NCBI GenBank assembly: GCA_041748175.1
Contig: JBGTDU010000040.1
Coordinates: forward strand, 1 to 30,619
Length of the DNA: 30,619 bases
Reading direction: 5' to 3'
From: JAHEJB01 sp041748175
GTDB taxonomy: Bacteria > Bacteroidota > Rhodothermia > Rhodothermales > Rubricoccaceae
A program made the position numbers and the translations under genes. Every line of letters starts with the position of its first letter. Position 1 is the stretch's first letter. A model generated the notes under the pieces. That model worked only from the letters and a program-made list of their open reading frames with translations, searched no databases and was not told the origin of the DNA. Below, in pieces: positions 1-7,238 of the stretch.

Positions 1-137
1 CGAGGTCAGTGCGAGGTCATTCTGAGGCCGTTTCAAGACGCGCGAGGAGTTCGGGGCGGGGTCCCGGATGACGAGCGCAACGCGGAAACGGACCAGAATG
101 GCCCGCAATGGCCCGTCGAGAAAAGTGTTAACAGGCC
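1..137. other. Left-edge intergenic stretch, no clear gene
   Basis: No start codon or recognisable protein is seen here. A plus-strand frame is open from base 1 to a TAG at 139-141 (45 codons), but its translation resembles nothing I know. The stretch holds a short tandem repeat (AATGGCCCG at 97-105 and 107-115) and the phrases GTCATTCTGAG (18-28) and GGTCCCGGATGAC (60-72). Phrases of this kind recur in intergenic repeats of Bacteroidota-like genomes as far as I recall, so this may be the edge of a dispersed repeat. It is downstream of the minus-strand bshB1. Confidence 0.3.
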
Positions 138-893
138 CTAGCGGAAGGGCCGGTCACGGCCCAACATCGCCACCAGGTCGGTAACTCCAACGGGACCGTG
201 TCGGTAAAGGAACGGCTCGCCAAACTCCGCGCCGATGCGGTAGCCGAAGGCGCGCGCGCGCGCCTCTATCCAGTCGAAGAAGCCTTGGTTCGAGATAAAG
301 GTTTCGGGCTCATTCGATTCGTAGCCAGGATTGTGGAACTGGCTCTCAAAGGCCCGCAGCGCCTGCATTCGCTCCTCCCAGACGCCACTCACGTCAACCA
401 CAAAGGTCGGCGTGAAGTCAATAGACTGCATATAGTGGAGCACATGGTTGGGCCTCCACGGCTCTTGCGCTTCTCCGTTTTCTTCCGTGGTTTCGATCTT
501 TGCCAGGCCGCTGTAGAACAGAGATTCCGTGGCTAACCGCGCTGCATTTGGATGGTCGGGATGGCGGTCTTCCGGCGCGTTGATCAGAACAACGTGCGGC
601 CGGTAGTGCCGGATCCACTGGATGAGCTCGCGCTGGTTTTCCTTCGTGTTCCGTATGTCGCCGTCGGGGATGCCAAGGTTTTCGCGAGCACTCAGACCCA
701 TAATCTCGGAGGCGCGCATGGCTTCATCCGCGCGTTGTTGGGGTGTGCCCCGCGTGCCAAGCTCACCTCTCGTGAAGTCCACAACGCCCGTCCGGTAGCC
801 CTGTCTGGCGAGCAGACACATCGTGCCTCCCGCACAAAGTTCGACGTCGTCAGGGTGGGCGGCGAGAGCAAGGACGTCGAGGGGTTCAGGCAT
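138..893 (-). CDS. bshB1: Bacillithiol biosynthesis deacetylase BshB1
   Basis: Zinc-dependent deacetylase of the PIG-L/LmbE fold that removes the acetyl group from GlcNAc-malate, the second step of bacillithiol synthesis, in the cytoplasm. The sequence (251 residues) has the family's AHPDDVE motif at residues 12-18 and HPDH at 111-114; by analogy with characterised BshB proteins, His13, Asp16 and His114 would hold the zinc and Asp15 act as base. Length is normal. The ATG lies 3 bases after the leuS stop, so the gene is very likely co-transcribed and perhaps translationally coupled with leuS. The last pathway enzyme, bshC, is also in this window (7239-8870), while the glycosyltransferase bshA is not. 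A related LmbE-family deacetylase is the alternative, but the pairing with bshC favours BshB1. Confidence 0.93.
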   Translation of the reverse strand: MPEPLDVLALAAHPDDVELCAGGTMCLLARQGYRTGVVDFTRGELGTRGTPQQRADEAMRASEIMGLSARENLGIPDGDIRNTKENQRELIQWIRHYRPHVVLINAPEDRHPDHPNAARLATESLFYSGLAKIETTEENGEAQEPWRPNHVLHYMQSIDFTPTFVVDVSGVWEERMQALRAFESQFHNPGYESNEPETFISNQGFFDWIEARARAFGYRIGAEFGEPFLYRHGPVGVTDLVAMLGRDRPFR

Positions 894-896
894 GGA

Positions 897-3530
897 TTAG
901 TCTACCACCAGGTTCACCAGCCGTCCCGGCACCACGATTTCCTTTCGGATCGCCTTGCCCTCTAGGTGGCGCTGCACGTTCTCGATGGATTTGGCGGCTT
1001 CGAGAACGGCCTCCTTCGAAGCATCGGCGGCGACGATCGCCGTTCCCCGCACCTTACCGTTGACCTGCACGGCGATCTCCCTCCTGTCCGAGACGAGCAA
1101 GGATTCGTCGTGCTCCGGCCACGGCGCATACGCGAGTGATTCGTCGTGGCCGAGGATCTCCCAGAGCTCCTCCGCCATGTGTGGCGCGAAGGGCGCGAGC
1201 AGGAGCACGAACGACTCTGCGACCGACCTCGGAATGTGCTCCCACTTGATGGTTGCATTCACAAATTCCATCATCGCGGAGATCGCCGTGTTGAAACGTA
1301 GCCCTTCTATGTCCTCGCCAACTTTTTTGATGGTTGCGTGGAGAACTCGGAGCTGCTCTTGCGTGGCGTCTCGATCCACAATCTGCGCCGAAATCTCTCC
1401 GGATTCCTTGTCCACCATCAATCGATAGGCTCGCGCGAGAAACCGATGGACGCCCTCCACCGATCTCGTGCTCCACGGCTTTACCTGCTCCAGCGGCCCC
1501 ATAAACATCTCATAGAGACGAAGCGAGTCCGCACCAAACTCGGCCACGACGTCATCGGGGTTGACGACGTTGCCGCGGCTCTTGCTCATCTTGTGCGCAC
1601 GCGCATCAATCCGAATCGACGGATCAGACTTGAGCACGAAACGGTCGCCGACCTTGACGACGTCCGTCTCGGCGACTTTGACTGCCATCAAATCTTCCTC
1701 CCCATCCGCCGCCGCCGACGAGACGTACTTCCCATCCGCGTCCTTCGATGCCGAGTACTCCATTTCGCCGAGAATCATCCCCTGGTTGATGAGCTTTAGG
1801 AACGGCTCTTTTGTGGAGACCAGGCCCTCATCGTACAACACCTTGTGCCAGAAACGCGAATAGAGCAGGTGCAATACCGCGTGCTCCGCGCCTCCAACAT
1901 AAAGGTCAACCGGCATCCAGTATTTCTCTTTCTCCGGATCAACGAGTTGGTGTGGATTATTCGGGTCGATGTAACGAAGGTAGTACCAGCACGAGCCAGC
2001 CCACTGTGGCATCGTGTTCGTTTCGCGGAGGGCGGGCTTACCGTCCAACGTCGTCTCGACCCACGCCTTTATCGTCGCCAGCGGGCTTTCGCCTGTGCCG
2101 CTGGGTGTGTAGGCCTCAACCTCAGGGAGCCTGACAGGCAGTTCGTCCACAGCCTGCGCCACACCATCGACACGGACGATTGGGAAGGGTTCGCCCCAAT
2201 ACCGCTGGCGGCTGAAGAGCCAGTCACGGAGCTTGTAATTAGTCTGGGACCGACCGACGGCGCGCTCCTCAAGCCACGCGATGATTTTCGCCTTCGCATC
2301 GTCGACATCCAGACCGTTCAGTGAAATGCCACGCTCGGCTATGCCGGAGATCTCACGATCCGTCGCATCCGAGTTGATGGCAGGCCCCTCTCCAGTAAAG
2401 GCGAAGCCCACGAATCCCGCCGGAGGCTGCACCGTCCTTACAATCGGCAAACCGAACCTTTCGGCGAACTCCCAGTCGCGTTCGTCTTGGCCCGGAACCG
2501 CCATGATCGCGCCTGTTCCGTAGGACACCAGCACGTAATCCGCAATCCAAATCGGGATGTGTGCTCCGTTGACGGGGTTCTGCGCTAGGGCACCGGTGAA
2601 CACCCCTGTCTTTTTTCGCTGCTCCATCCGGTCGCGCTCAGACTTCCGGTTCGCGGCGGCAACGTAGGCGTCTACTTTTTCCCGTTGCTCGCGCGTCGTG
2701 ATTTGAGCAACCAGTGGATGCTCGGGCGCCAGCACCATAAACGTGGCACCAAAGAGCGTATCGGGGCGCGTCGTGAAAACATTGACAGTGGACTCGGGAT
2801 GCCCCACAATGCGAAAAACGACCTCCGCCCCAACACTCTTCCCGATCCAGTTCCGCTGCATCTCCTTAAGCGAATCCGACCAATCGAGGTCCTCCAACCC
2901 GTCGAGAAGCTCGTCGGCATACTCCGTGATCTTCAGCATCCATTGGCGCATCGGCTTTCGGACGACGGGATGACCACCACGCTCGCTCTTGCCATCAATG
3001 ACTTCCTCGTTGGCGAGAACAGTCCCGAGCTCCGGGCACCAGTTCACCGCCACCTCGGCTTCGTAAGCCAACCCACGCTCGTAGAGCTTGAGGAAGATCC
3101 ACTGTGTCCACTTGTAATAACCAGGGTCCGTCGTGTCGACCTCGCGATCCCAATCGTAGGAGAAACCTAGGCTCTTGAGCTGCTCGCGGAAGTGCGCGAT
3201 ATTCTTCTGCGTTTCGACGGCTGGATGCGTTCCCGTTTCGATGGCGTACTGTTCGGCGGGCAGGCCGAACGCGTCCCAGCCCATCGGGTGGAGGACGTTG
3301 AACCCCTTCATTCGTTTGTAGCGCGCCACGATATCCGTCGCTGTGTATCCCTCCGGGTGCCCGACGTGTAGGCCCGAGCCGCTCGGATACGGAAACATAT
3401 CGAGCACGTAATACTTCGGCTTGGTGGTGTCGAAGTCGGCGTCGCCAGGATTGGGCGTGCGGAAGGTTTTCTGGGACTCCCAGTAGGCCTGCCAGCGAGG
3501 CTCAATGGAGTCGAAGGGATAACCGGCCAT
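897..3530 (-). CDS. leuS: Leucyl-tRNA synthetase
   Basis: Class Ia aminoacyl-tRNA synthetase that charges tRNA-Leu in the cytoplasm. The 877-residue protein shows the full bacterial architecture: the HIGH-type motif as HVGH at residues 55-58 within a YPSGSGLHVGHPEGY block, the CP1 editing domain with TTRPDTLFG, the KMSKS loop at residues 647-651 (bases 1578-1592), an anticodon-binding helical bundle, and a C-terminal tRNA-binding domain. The zinc-ribbon region keeps only one cysteine (VNWCPELGTVLANEE), so metal binding there is probably lost, as in many bacterial LeuRS. Length is slightly above the usual ~860. The ATG at 3530 begins MAGYPFDSIEPRWQ, the expected N-terminus. It is divergent from the ion channel at 3716 and is followed by bshB1 in the same transcript. 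Confidence 0.98.
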   Translation of the reverse strand: MAGYPFDSIEPRWQAYWESQKTFRTPNPGDADFDTTKPKYYVLDMFPYPSGSGLHVGHPEGYTATDIVARYKRMKGFNVLHPMGWDAFGLPAEQYAIETGTHPAVETQKNIAHFREQLKSLGFSYDWDREVDTTDPGYYKWTQWIFLKLYERGLAYEAEVAVNWCPELGTVLANEEVIDGKSERGGHPVVRKPMRQWMLKITEYADELLDGLEDLDWSDSLKEMQRNWIGKSVGAEVVFRIVGHPESTVNVFTTRPDTLFGATFMVLAPEHPLVAQITTREQREKVDAYVAAANRKSERDRMEQRKKTGVFTGALAQNPVNGAHIPIWIADYVLVSYGTGAIMAVPGQDERDWEFAERFGLPIVRTVQPPAGFVGFAFTGEGPAINSDATDREISGIAERGISLNGLDVDDAKAKIIAWLEERAVGRSQTNYKLRDWLFSRQRYWGEPFPIVRVDGVAQAVDELPVRLPEVEAYTPSGTGESPLATIKAWVETTLDGKPALRETNTMPQWAGSCWYYLRYIDPNNPHQLVDPEKEKYWMPVDLYVGGAEHAVLHLLYSRFWHKVLYDEGLVSTKEPFLKLINQGMILGEMEYSASKDADGKYVSSAAADGEEDLMAVKVAETDVVKVGDRFVLKSDPSIRIDARAHKMSKSRGNVVNPDDVVAEFGADSLRLYEMFMGPLEQVKPWSTRSVEGVHRFLARAYRLMVDKESGEISAQIVDRDATQEQLRVLHATIKKVGEDIEGLRFNTAISAMMEFVNATIKWEHIPRSVAESFVLLLAPFAPHMAEELWEILGHDESLAYAPWPEHDESLLVSDRREIAVQVNGKVRGTAIVAADASKEAVLEAAKSIENVQRHLEGKAIRKEIVVPGRLVNLVVD

Positions 3531-3715
3531 GGGTGTCTATTCGCGGCGAGAAGCTGGAAAAGCTACGACGCCCATTGGCACTGGCTCAGTGAAGCACAGA
3601 AGGAGCGTGAGCCTTTGGCGAGGCATGTGCCCTCGCCTCCGGGTCACAAACTTGCGTCGTATGCCTTCCGGTGGCTTGATTCAAGATCTCTAGATCCGTC
3701 TCGAACCCTTATTTG
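3531..3715. promoter_or_regulatory. Divergent promoter region with a hairpin, leuS / ion channel
   Basis: This 185-base gap separates the divergent leuS and channel genes and must carry promoters for both. It contains a perfect inverted repeat, GGCGAGG (3617-3623), a 7-base loop, and CCTCGCC (3631-3637). In the leuS mRNA this hairpin would sit about 90 bases before the start codon, where it could be a leader structure; it has no U-tract in either direction, so it is not an ordinary terminator. I could not assign promoter boxes with confidence. Confidence 0.4.
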
Positions 3716-5644
3716 ATGCCTCGCCCCTTCACGCTGCCAGAACGCCTCCGGTACTGGTTCGACAACACCATGTCGGCCGGAACGCCCGCGTTGATCGCCT
3801 GGCTGGCCGTGATGACAATCGTGTTGGTAGCCATAGTCGTCGTCGTTGTGGTCGCCACGGGCATTGCGCCAGCAGGCGAGGACGGGTCGGCGGCGAGCAT
3901 CGCGACGCTCGTTTGGGACAGCTTTATGCAGGCGGTTGGCGCAGAAGCGGTCGGCTCGGACGCGGGTTCCTGGCCCTTCCTCTTTGCAATGCTGGCGCTG
4001 ATGATCGGCGGACTGTTTATCGCCAGCACGTTGATCGGCGTTCTGTCGAGCGGCATTGAAGGAAAGCTCGCGGAACTCCGGCGCGGGCGCTCATTTGTCG
4101 CTCAATCGGGCCATACTGTCGTTCTTGGCTGGTCCGCGAAGACGCCTTCCATCGTTCGAGAACTCATTCTCGCCAACGAAAACCGGCGCGGAGCATGCGT
4201 GGCCGTCCTCGCCAACAAGGACCGGACCGAGATGGAGGAGGCAATTCGGGAAGCGCGCGGCGGAAGGGGGAAAACCAGGGTGGTTTGCCGAACCGGCGAC
4301 CCAATCGTGCTGGGCGACCTGGACATCGTCAACCCGCTCCACGCAAAGTCGGTCGTCATCCCCTCCCCGGAAGACGACGAACCCGACGCCCAGGTGGTGA
4401 AGATGATTTTGGCCCTCTCGAATCATCCCAGGCGCGGAGAATCGGTCAGCAATTTCCATATCGTTGCGGAGGTGAACAAGGCCTCGTGGAAATCCGTCGC
4501 ACACATGGTGGGCGATCCGGACGTGGAGGTAGTTCTCATCCATGACATAATCTCACGGATCATCGCACAAGTCGCCCTACAAAAGGGATTGTCAGTTGTC
4601 GTTCAAGAACTGCTCACGTTTGAAGGTAACGAGTTCTACTACGCCAGCGCCGACGCTCTGATCGGGCGAACGTACGGCGAAGCTCTTTTTGCCTACCCGA
4701 AGGCTTCGTTGGTTGGCATTCATTCTTCAAATGACGTCGACCTCAACCCTCCGCACGACCTCGTCATAGACAACACGGATCGACTGATCGTACTCGCGGA
4801 GGATGATTCCCATATAGCCCACCCCGAGGGCAGCGAGCGTTTGTCGGCGGAAGCGTGGGGCGTAGACGCATCGCTGATTGCGCCTGCGGCCGAGTACCAA
4901 AAGCTGGCCAAGCACGTGCTAATCCTGGGATGGAGCGTGCGTGCGTCACGCATAATCAGTACGCTCGACGGCTACCTTTCTCCGGGCTCGACCATCGTCG
5001 TGGCTACCAAAAAAGCTGGCATGCAAGACAGGTTGGCTGCACAATGCGGTGGCTTTTCCAATGTTACGGTCAGCCACCGCGAAGGGGATCCGCAGGAGCG
5101 GGAGTTTCTCGAGGGCCTCGAAATGGGGCGGTTCGATCACGTCATCGTGCTGAACCGTTCAGCCGCCGAACCGCAAGCGGCCGATACGCACGCCCTCGTT
5201 GCGCTTCTCCATCTTCGCGACATCGCCGATAGAGATAACCTGACTTTCAACATTGTCAGCGAGATGAACGACGAGCGCAATCAGGCACTCGCCGAGGTCA
5301 CGCGCGCAGACGACTTCGTGGTTAGCGACCGGCTCATCAGCCTGATGGTCGCGCAGATCTCGGAGAATAGAGGCCTGGCCGCCGTATTCGACGAGTTGTT
5401 CTCGCCAGAGGGTGCTGAGCTCTACCTCCGCCCAGCCGCAGACTACATCTCAACAGGCAAGCCGATGTCCTTCTACACGGTGGTCGAATCCATCCGGCGG
5501 CGAAGTGAAACGGCTGTTGGCTTCCGCCGGGCTTCCGAGTCATCGGACGAGGGTCTTCAGTACGGCGTCCACCTCAATCCAAAAGGCACGGACGTGTTCA
5601 CCTTCGCCGACGACGATCAGCTTATTGTGCTAGCGACTGGTTGA
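3716..5644 (+). CDS. CASTOR/POLLUX-like RCK-gated ion channel
   Basis: Probable inner-membrane cation channel whose gate is controlled by tandem cytoplasmic RCK (TrkA-N-like) domains. I see two strongly hydrophobic segments at about residues 23-49 and 85-110, separated by a short loop that would form the pore region. The first nucleotide-binding-type domain starts near residue 132 (HTVVLGWSAK) and a second near 398 (HVLILGWSVR). This pattern and the 642-residue length match the CASTOR/POLLUX/SYM8 family, best known from plant symbiosis channels but widespread in bacteria with unknown roles. A TTG at 3713 directly precedes the ATG at 3716; I chose the ATG. No Shine-Dalgarno is visible. The gene stands alone between leuS (divergent) and a tandem repeat that begins at its stop codon. 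Family confident; ion selectivity unknown. Confidence 0.88.
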   Translation: MPRPFTLPERLRYWFDNTMSAGTPALIAWLAVMTIVLVAIVVVVVVATGIAPAGEDGSAASIATLVWDSFMQAVGAEAVGSDAGSWPFLFAMLALMIGGLFIASTLIGVLSSGIEGKLAELRRGRSFVAQSGHTVVLGWSAKTPSIVRELILANENRRGACVAVLANKDRTEMEEAIREARGGRGKTRVVCRTGDPIVLGDLDIVNPLHAKSVVIPSPEDDEPDAQVVKMILALSNHPRRGESVSNFHIVAEVNKASWKSVAHMVGDPDVEVVLIHDIISRIIAQVALQKGLSVVVQELLTFEGNEFYYASADALIGRTYGEALFAYPKASLVGIHSSNDVDLNPPHDLVIDNTDRLIVLAEDDSHIAHPEGSERLSAEAWGVDASLIAPAAEYQKLAKHVLILGWSVRASRIISTLDGYLSPGSTIVVATKKAGMQDRLAAQCGGFSNVTVSHREGDPQEREFLEGLEMGRFDHVIVLNRSAAEPQAADTHALVALLHLRDIADRDNLTFNIVSEMNDERNQALAEVTRADDFVVSDRLISLMVAQISENRGLAAVFDELFSPEGAELYLRPAADYISTGKPMSFYTVVESIRRRSETAVGFRRASESSDEGLQYGVHLNPKGTDVFTFADDDQLIVLATG

Positions 5645-5889
5645 CCGTAGCGGCGTTGCATGCAACGCCGGAATCGTTGGAGAGCCTGTCCGGAGTTAGA
5701 CAGACGCCTCGCCTTGTCGCCGTCGATCAGGAGATCGACGATCCCGGGAGAGGCTCCCTGACATTGCAGGCAACGCCGGATTCGTTGGAAAGCCTGTTCG
5801 GAGTCAGACAGGCGCCTGGCCTGTTCGCCGTCGATCAGGAGATCGACGATCCCATGAGGCGAGCCACCGACGTCGCATGCAACGTCGTT
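5645..5889. repeat. Tandem 108-bp repeat, about 2.2 copies, with palindromes
   Basis: Taking GCATGCAACGCC as register, copies begin at 5658, 5766 and 5875 (the third stops after about 15 bases), giving periods of 108 and 109 bases. The first two copies differ at roughly 9 of their first 88 positions. Each contains the hairpin GTCGATC-AGGA-GATCGAC followed by GATCCC. The first copy opens with a perfect 20-bp palindrome, CGGCGTTGCATGCAACGCCG, at 5651-5670, six bases after the channel stop. The repeat reaches into the stop codon of the minus-strand membrane protein. It lies between convergent genes, so a role as bidirectional terminator or as a mobile repeat (REP/MITE-like) is possible. A diverged single copy occurs at 25075-25184. 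Confidence 0.85.
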
Positions 5890-6472
5890 ACGGCCAGACC
5901 GCGACAATGAAGGCCACCGCCGCCAGCGCGATCACGACAAAGTTCAATGCGATCGCAACCACGAGGCCCAGCGCGAAGGGTAGGCTCGCCAGCCGGGCAA
6001 GCCTCAAGGCCGCAATCGACATTCCCCAAGCGCCCGAGGAATCCAACAGGAGGCCACGCACCGACCAAATCGTTCGGAAAATATTGAGCAATCTGCCAGC
6101 TTTCGTGCCCTCTGGCCCCCCGGCTTCCCTGGCATGCTCGGCCACTTCTGCCGACGCGCCTTTTAGCTTTTTGGGGAGATTGAGGAAGCCCTTCAAGGTC
6201 CAATAGCCCACGAACGTTACGCACGCTGGAAGCACCAACGCCACCAGCGCGATTACGGCCAACGCAACCCAATCGCCTGCCACACCATTTCCCCACCGGC
6301 GCGGGTCAAACGACAACCACCACAGCACCAACGCGGATGCCGCCGACACGATGCCCAGCGTCTTCATTTTGCCCAACAGCGAGCGCACAGCCGGAACGAG
6401 CCGGTGTAGTCGGCCTTCCGAACTAACCAAATGGGGCTGTTCGGCTATTTCTGTTGTCGATGTGGAATCCAC
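5888..6472 (-). CDS. Small integral membrane protein of unknown function
   Basis: I do not recognise the family. The 194-residue product has hydrophobic stretches at about residues 38-54, 67-92 and 160-192 (the last long enough for a tight hairpin), separated by a charged central region around 95-140 with KKLKGASAEVAEHAREAGG. The N-terminal 20 residues are polar. The gene has no neighbours in its direction: it converges on the ion channel across the tandem repeat and is divergent from the CoA-binding protein, whose ATG is 47 bases away. Its stop codon lies at the edge of the third, partial repeat copy, so the repeat may have shaped its C-terminus. Coding is supported by the absence of any better frame and a sensible membrane-protein profile. 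Confidence 0.65.
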   Translation of the reverse strand: MDSTSTTEIAEQPHLVSSEGRLHRLVPAVRSLLGKMKTLGIVSAASALVLWWLSFDPRRWGNGVAGDWVALAVIALVALVLPACVTFVGYWTLKGFLNLPKKLKGASAEVAEHAREAGGPEGTKAGRLLNIFRTIWSVRGLLLDSSGAWGMSIAALRLARLASLPFALGLVVAIALNFVVIALAAVAFIVAVWP

Positions 6473-6519
6473 GGGTCGGCGCTCTCGTTCGATGGATCAA
6501 CTTAATAGACCCAAAACAG

Positions 6520-6933
6520 ATGGACATCAAGTCGATTCTGGAAAACGCCAAAACCATTGCCGTGGTAGGGTGCTCGCCCCGCTCGTCGCGAACGAGCCAT
6601 CGCATTGCCCAATACTTACAGGAACGGGGGTATAAGATTGTCCCGATCAACCCGCACCACGACGAACTGCTGGGCGAACCGTGTTACCCCAACCTCGACT
6701 CCATTCCAGACAACGTGGAAATCGACATCGTGGACATTTTTCGACGGCCACAGTTCACTTTGGAAGTTGTAAACGATGCGATATTGCGATCAATACGGAC
6801 CGGGCACAAGCCCGTCATCTGGACGCAGATTGGGGTGCACTCGCAAGAGGCCCAACGCGCGGCCGAAGAGGCTGGGTTTGAGTACGTCGCCAACCGATGT
6901 ACGCTTGTGGAGCATGGGCGGGTGGCGGCGTGA
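6520..6933 (+). CDS. CoA-binding domain protein (YccU-like)
   Basis: Small cytoplasmic protein with a Rossmann-type CoA-binding domain, the family of E. coli YccU. Seen in the sequence are the glycine-rich nucleotide loop AVVGCSPRSSRTSHRIAQYL, then GYKIVPINP, EPCYPNL, IDIVDIFRRP, IWTQIGVHS and the terminal ANRCTLVEH, in the family order. With the ATG at 6520 it is 137 residues, the usual length; an in-frame ATG at 6454 would add 22 residues and overlap the divergent gene, so I prefer 6520. Its TGA overlaps the ATG of the DUF2283 gene by one base, suggesting translational coupling. The physiological role of the family is not firmly known; binding of CoA is inferred from homology. Confidence 0.88.
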   Translation: MDIKSILENAKTIAVVGCSPRSSRTSHRIAQYLQERGYKIVPINPHHDELLGEPCYPNLDSIPDNVEIDIVDIFRRPQFTLEVVNDAILRSIRTGHKPVIWTQIGVHSQEAQRAAEEAGFEYVANRCTLVEHGRVAA

Positions 6934-7139
6934 TGACGATTGACTACTTCCCCGATACCGACACGCTCTACATCGCGCTGCGCTCCGGTCAGAGCGACGA
7001 TGCCACGGAGGTTGCGCCTGACCTTGTGCTGGATCTTGATTCCGACGGCAGTGTGATTGGGATGACCATCGAACGCGCCGGTGAACGCGTTGACCTCAAC
7101 TCGCTGTCGGTGTTGAAGATTCCTGCGTTGGCTGCGTAA
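6933..7139 (+). CDS. DUF2283 family protein
   Basis: A 68-residue protein starting MTIDYFPDTDTLYI and continuing with ALRSG, EVAPDLVLDLDSDGSVIGMTIERA and a leucine-rich tail. This layout, a DTLYI strand, an acidic stretch DLDxDGxVIGxxIxxA and little else, is typical of DUF2283, a small beta-rich family of unknown function often seen near toxin-antitoxin or mobile genes. The ATG shares its A with the last base of the upstream TGA, so translation is probably coupled to the CoA-binding protein. An in-frame upstream start at 6897 would overlap the upstream gene for 12 codons and lacks conserved sequence. No function can be assigned. Confidence 0.8.
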   Translation: MTIDYFPDTDTLYIALRSGQSDDATEVAPDLVLDLDSDGSVIGMTIERAGERVDLNSLSVLKIPALAA

Positions 7140-7238
7140 ACGATCCGATTACCCACCCGTCGGGCCAATTCTCAATGTGGACTCGACCACCTCGGTTCCA
7201 GACACGTCATGTCGTGTCCCTACAAATGTTCGGCGGTT

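Noticed and set aside
1..141. C-terminal end of a plus-strand gene entering from the left edge
   Set aside because: The frame is open for 45 codons, but the translation is uncharacteristic and the stretch looks like intergenic repeat remnants; not enough to call a gene.
3531..3715. T-box riboswitch for leuS
   Set aside because: No T-box sequence (AGGGTGGNACCGCG-like) or specifier stem is present, and T-boxes are not typical of this group.
5645..5889. CRISPR array
   Set aside because: The repeated unit is 108 bases with the whole unit conserved; there are no short repeats separated by unique spacers and no cas genes.
5617..5907. A 96-codon minus-strand frame made of 36-residue repeats (GIVDLLIDG...ARRLS)
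   Set aside because: It is produced by the 108-bp DNA repeat, starts inside the membrane-protein gene and ends inside the channel gene; the period divisible by three keeps it open without selection for protein.
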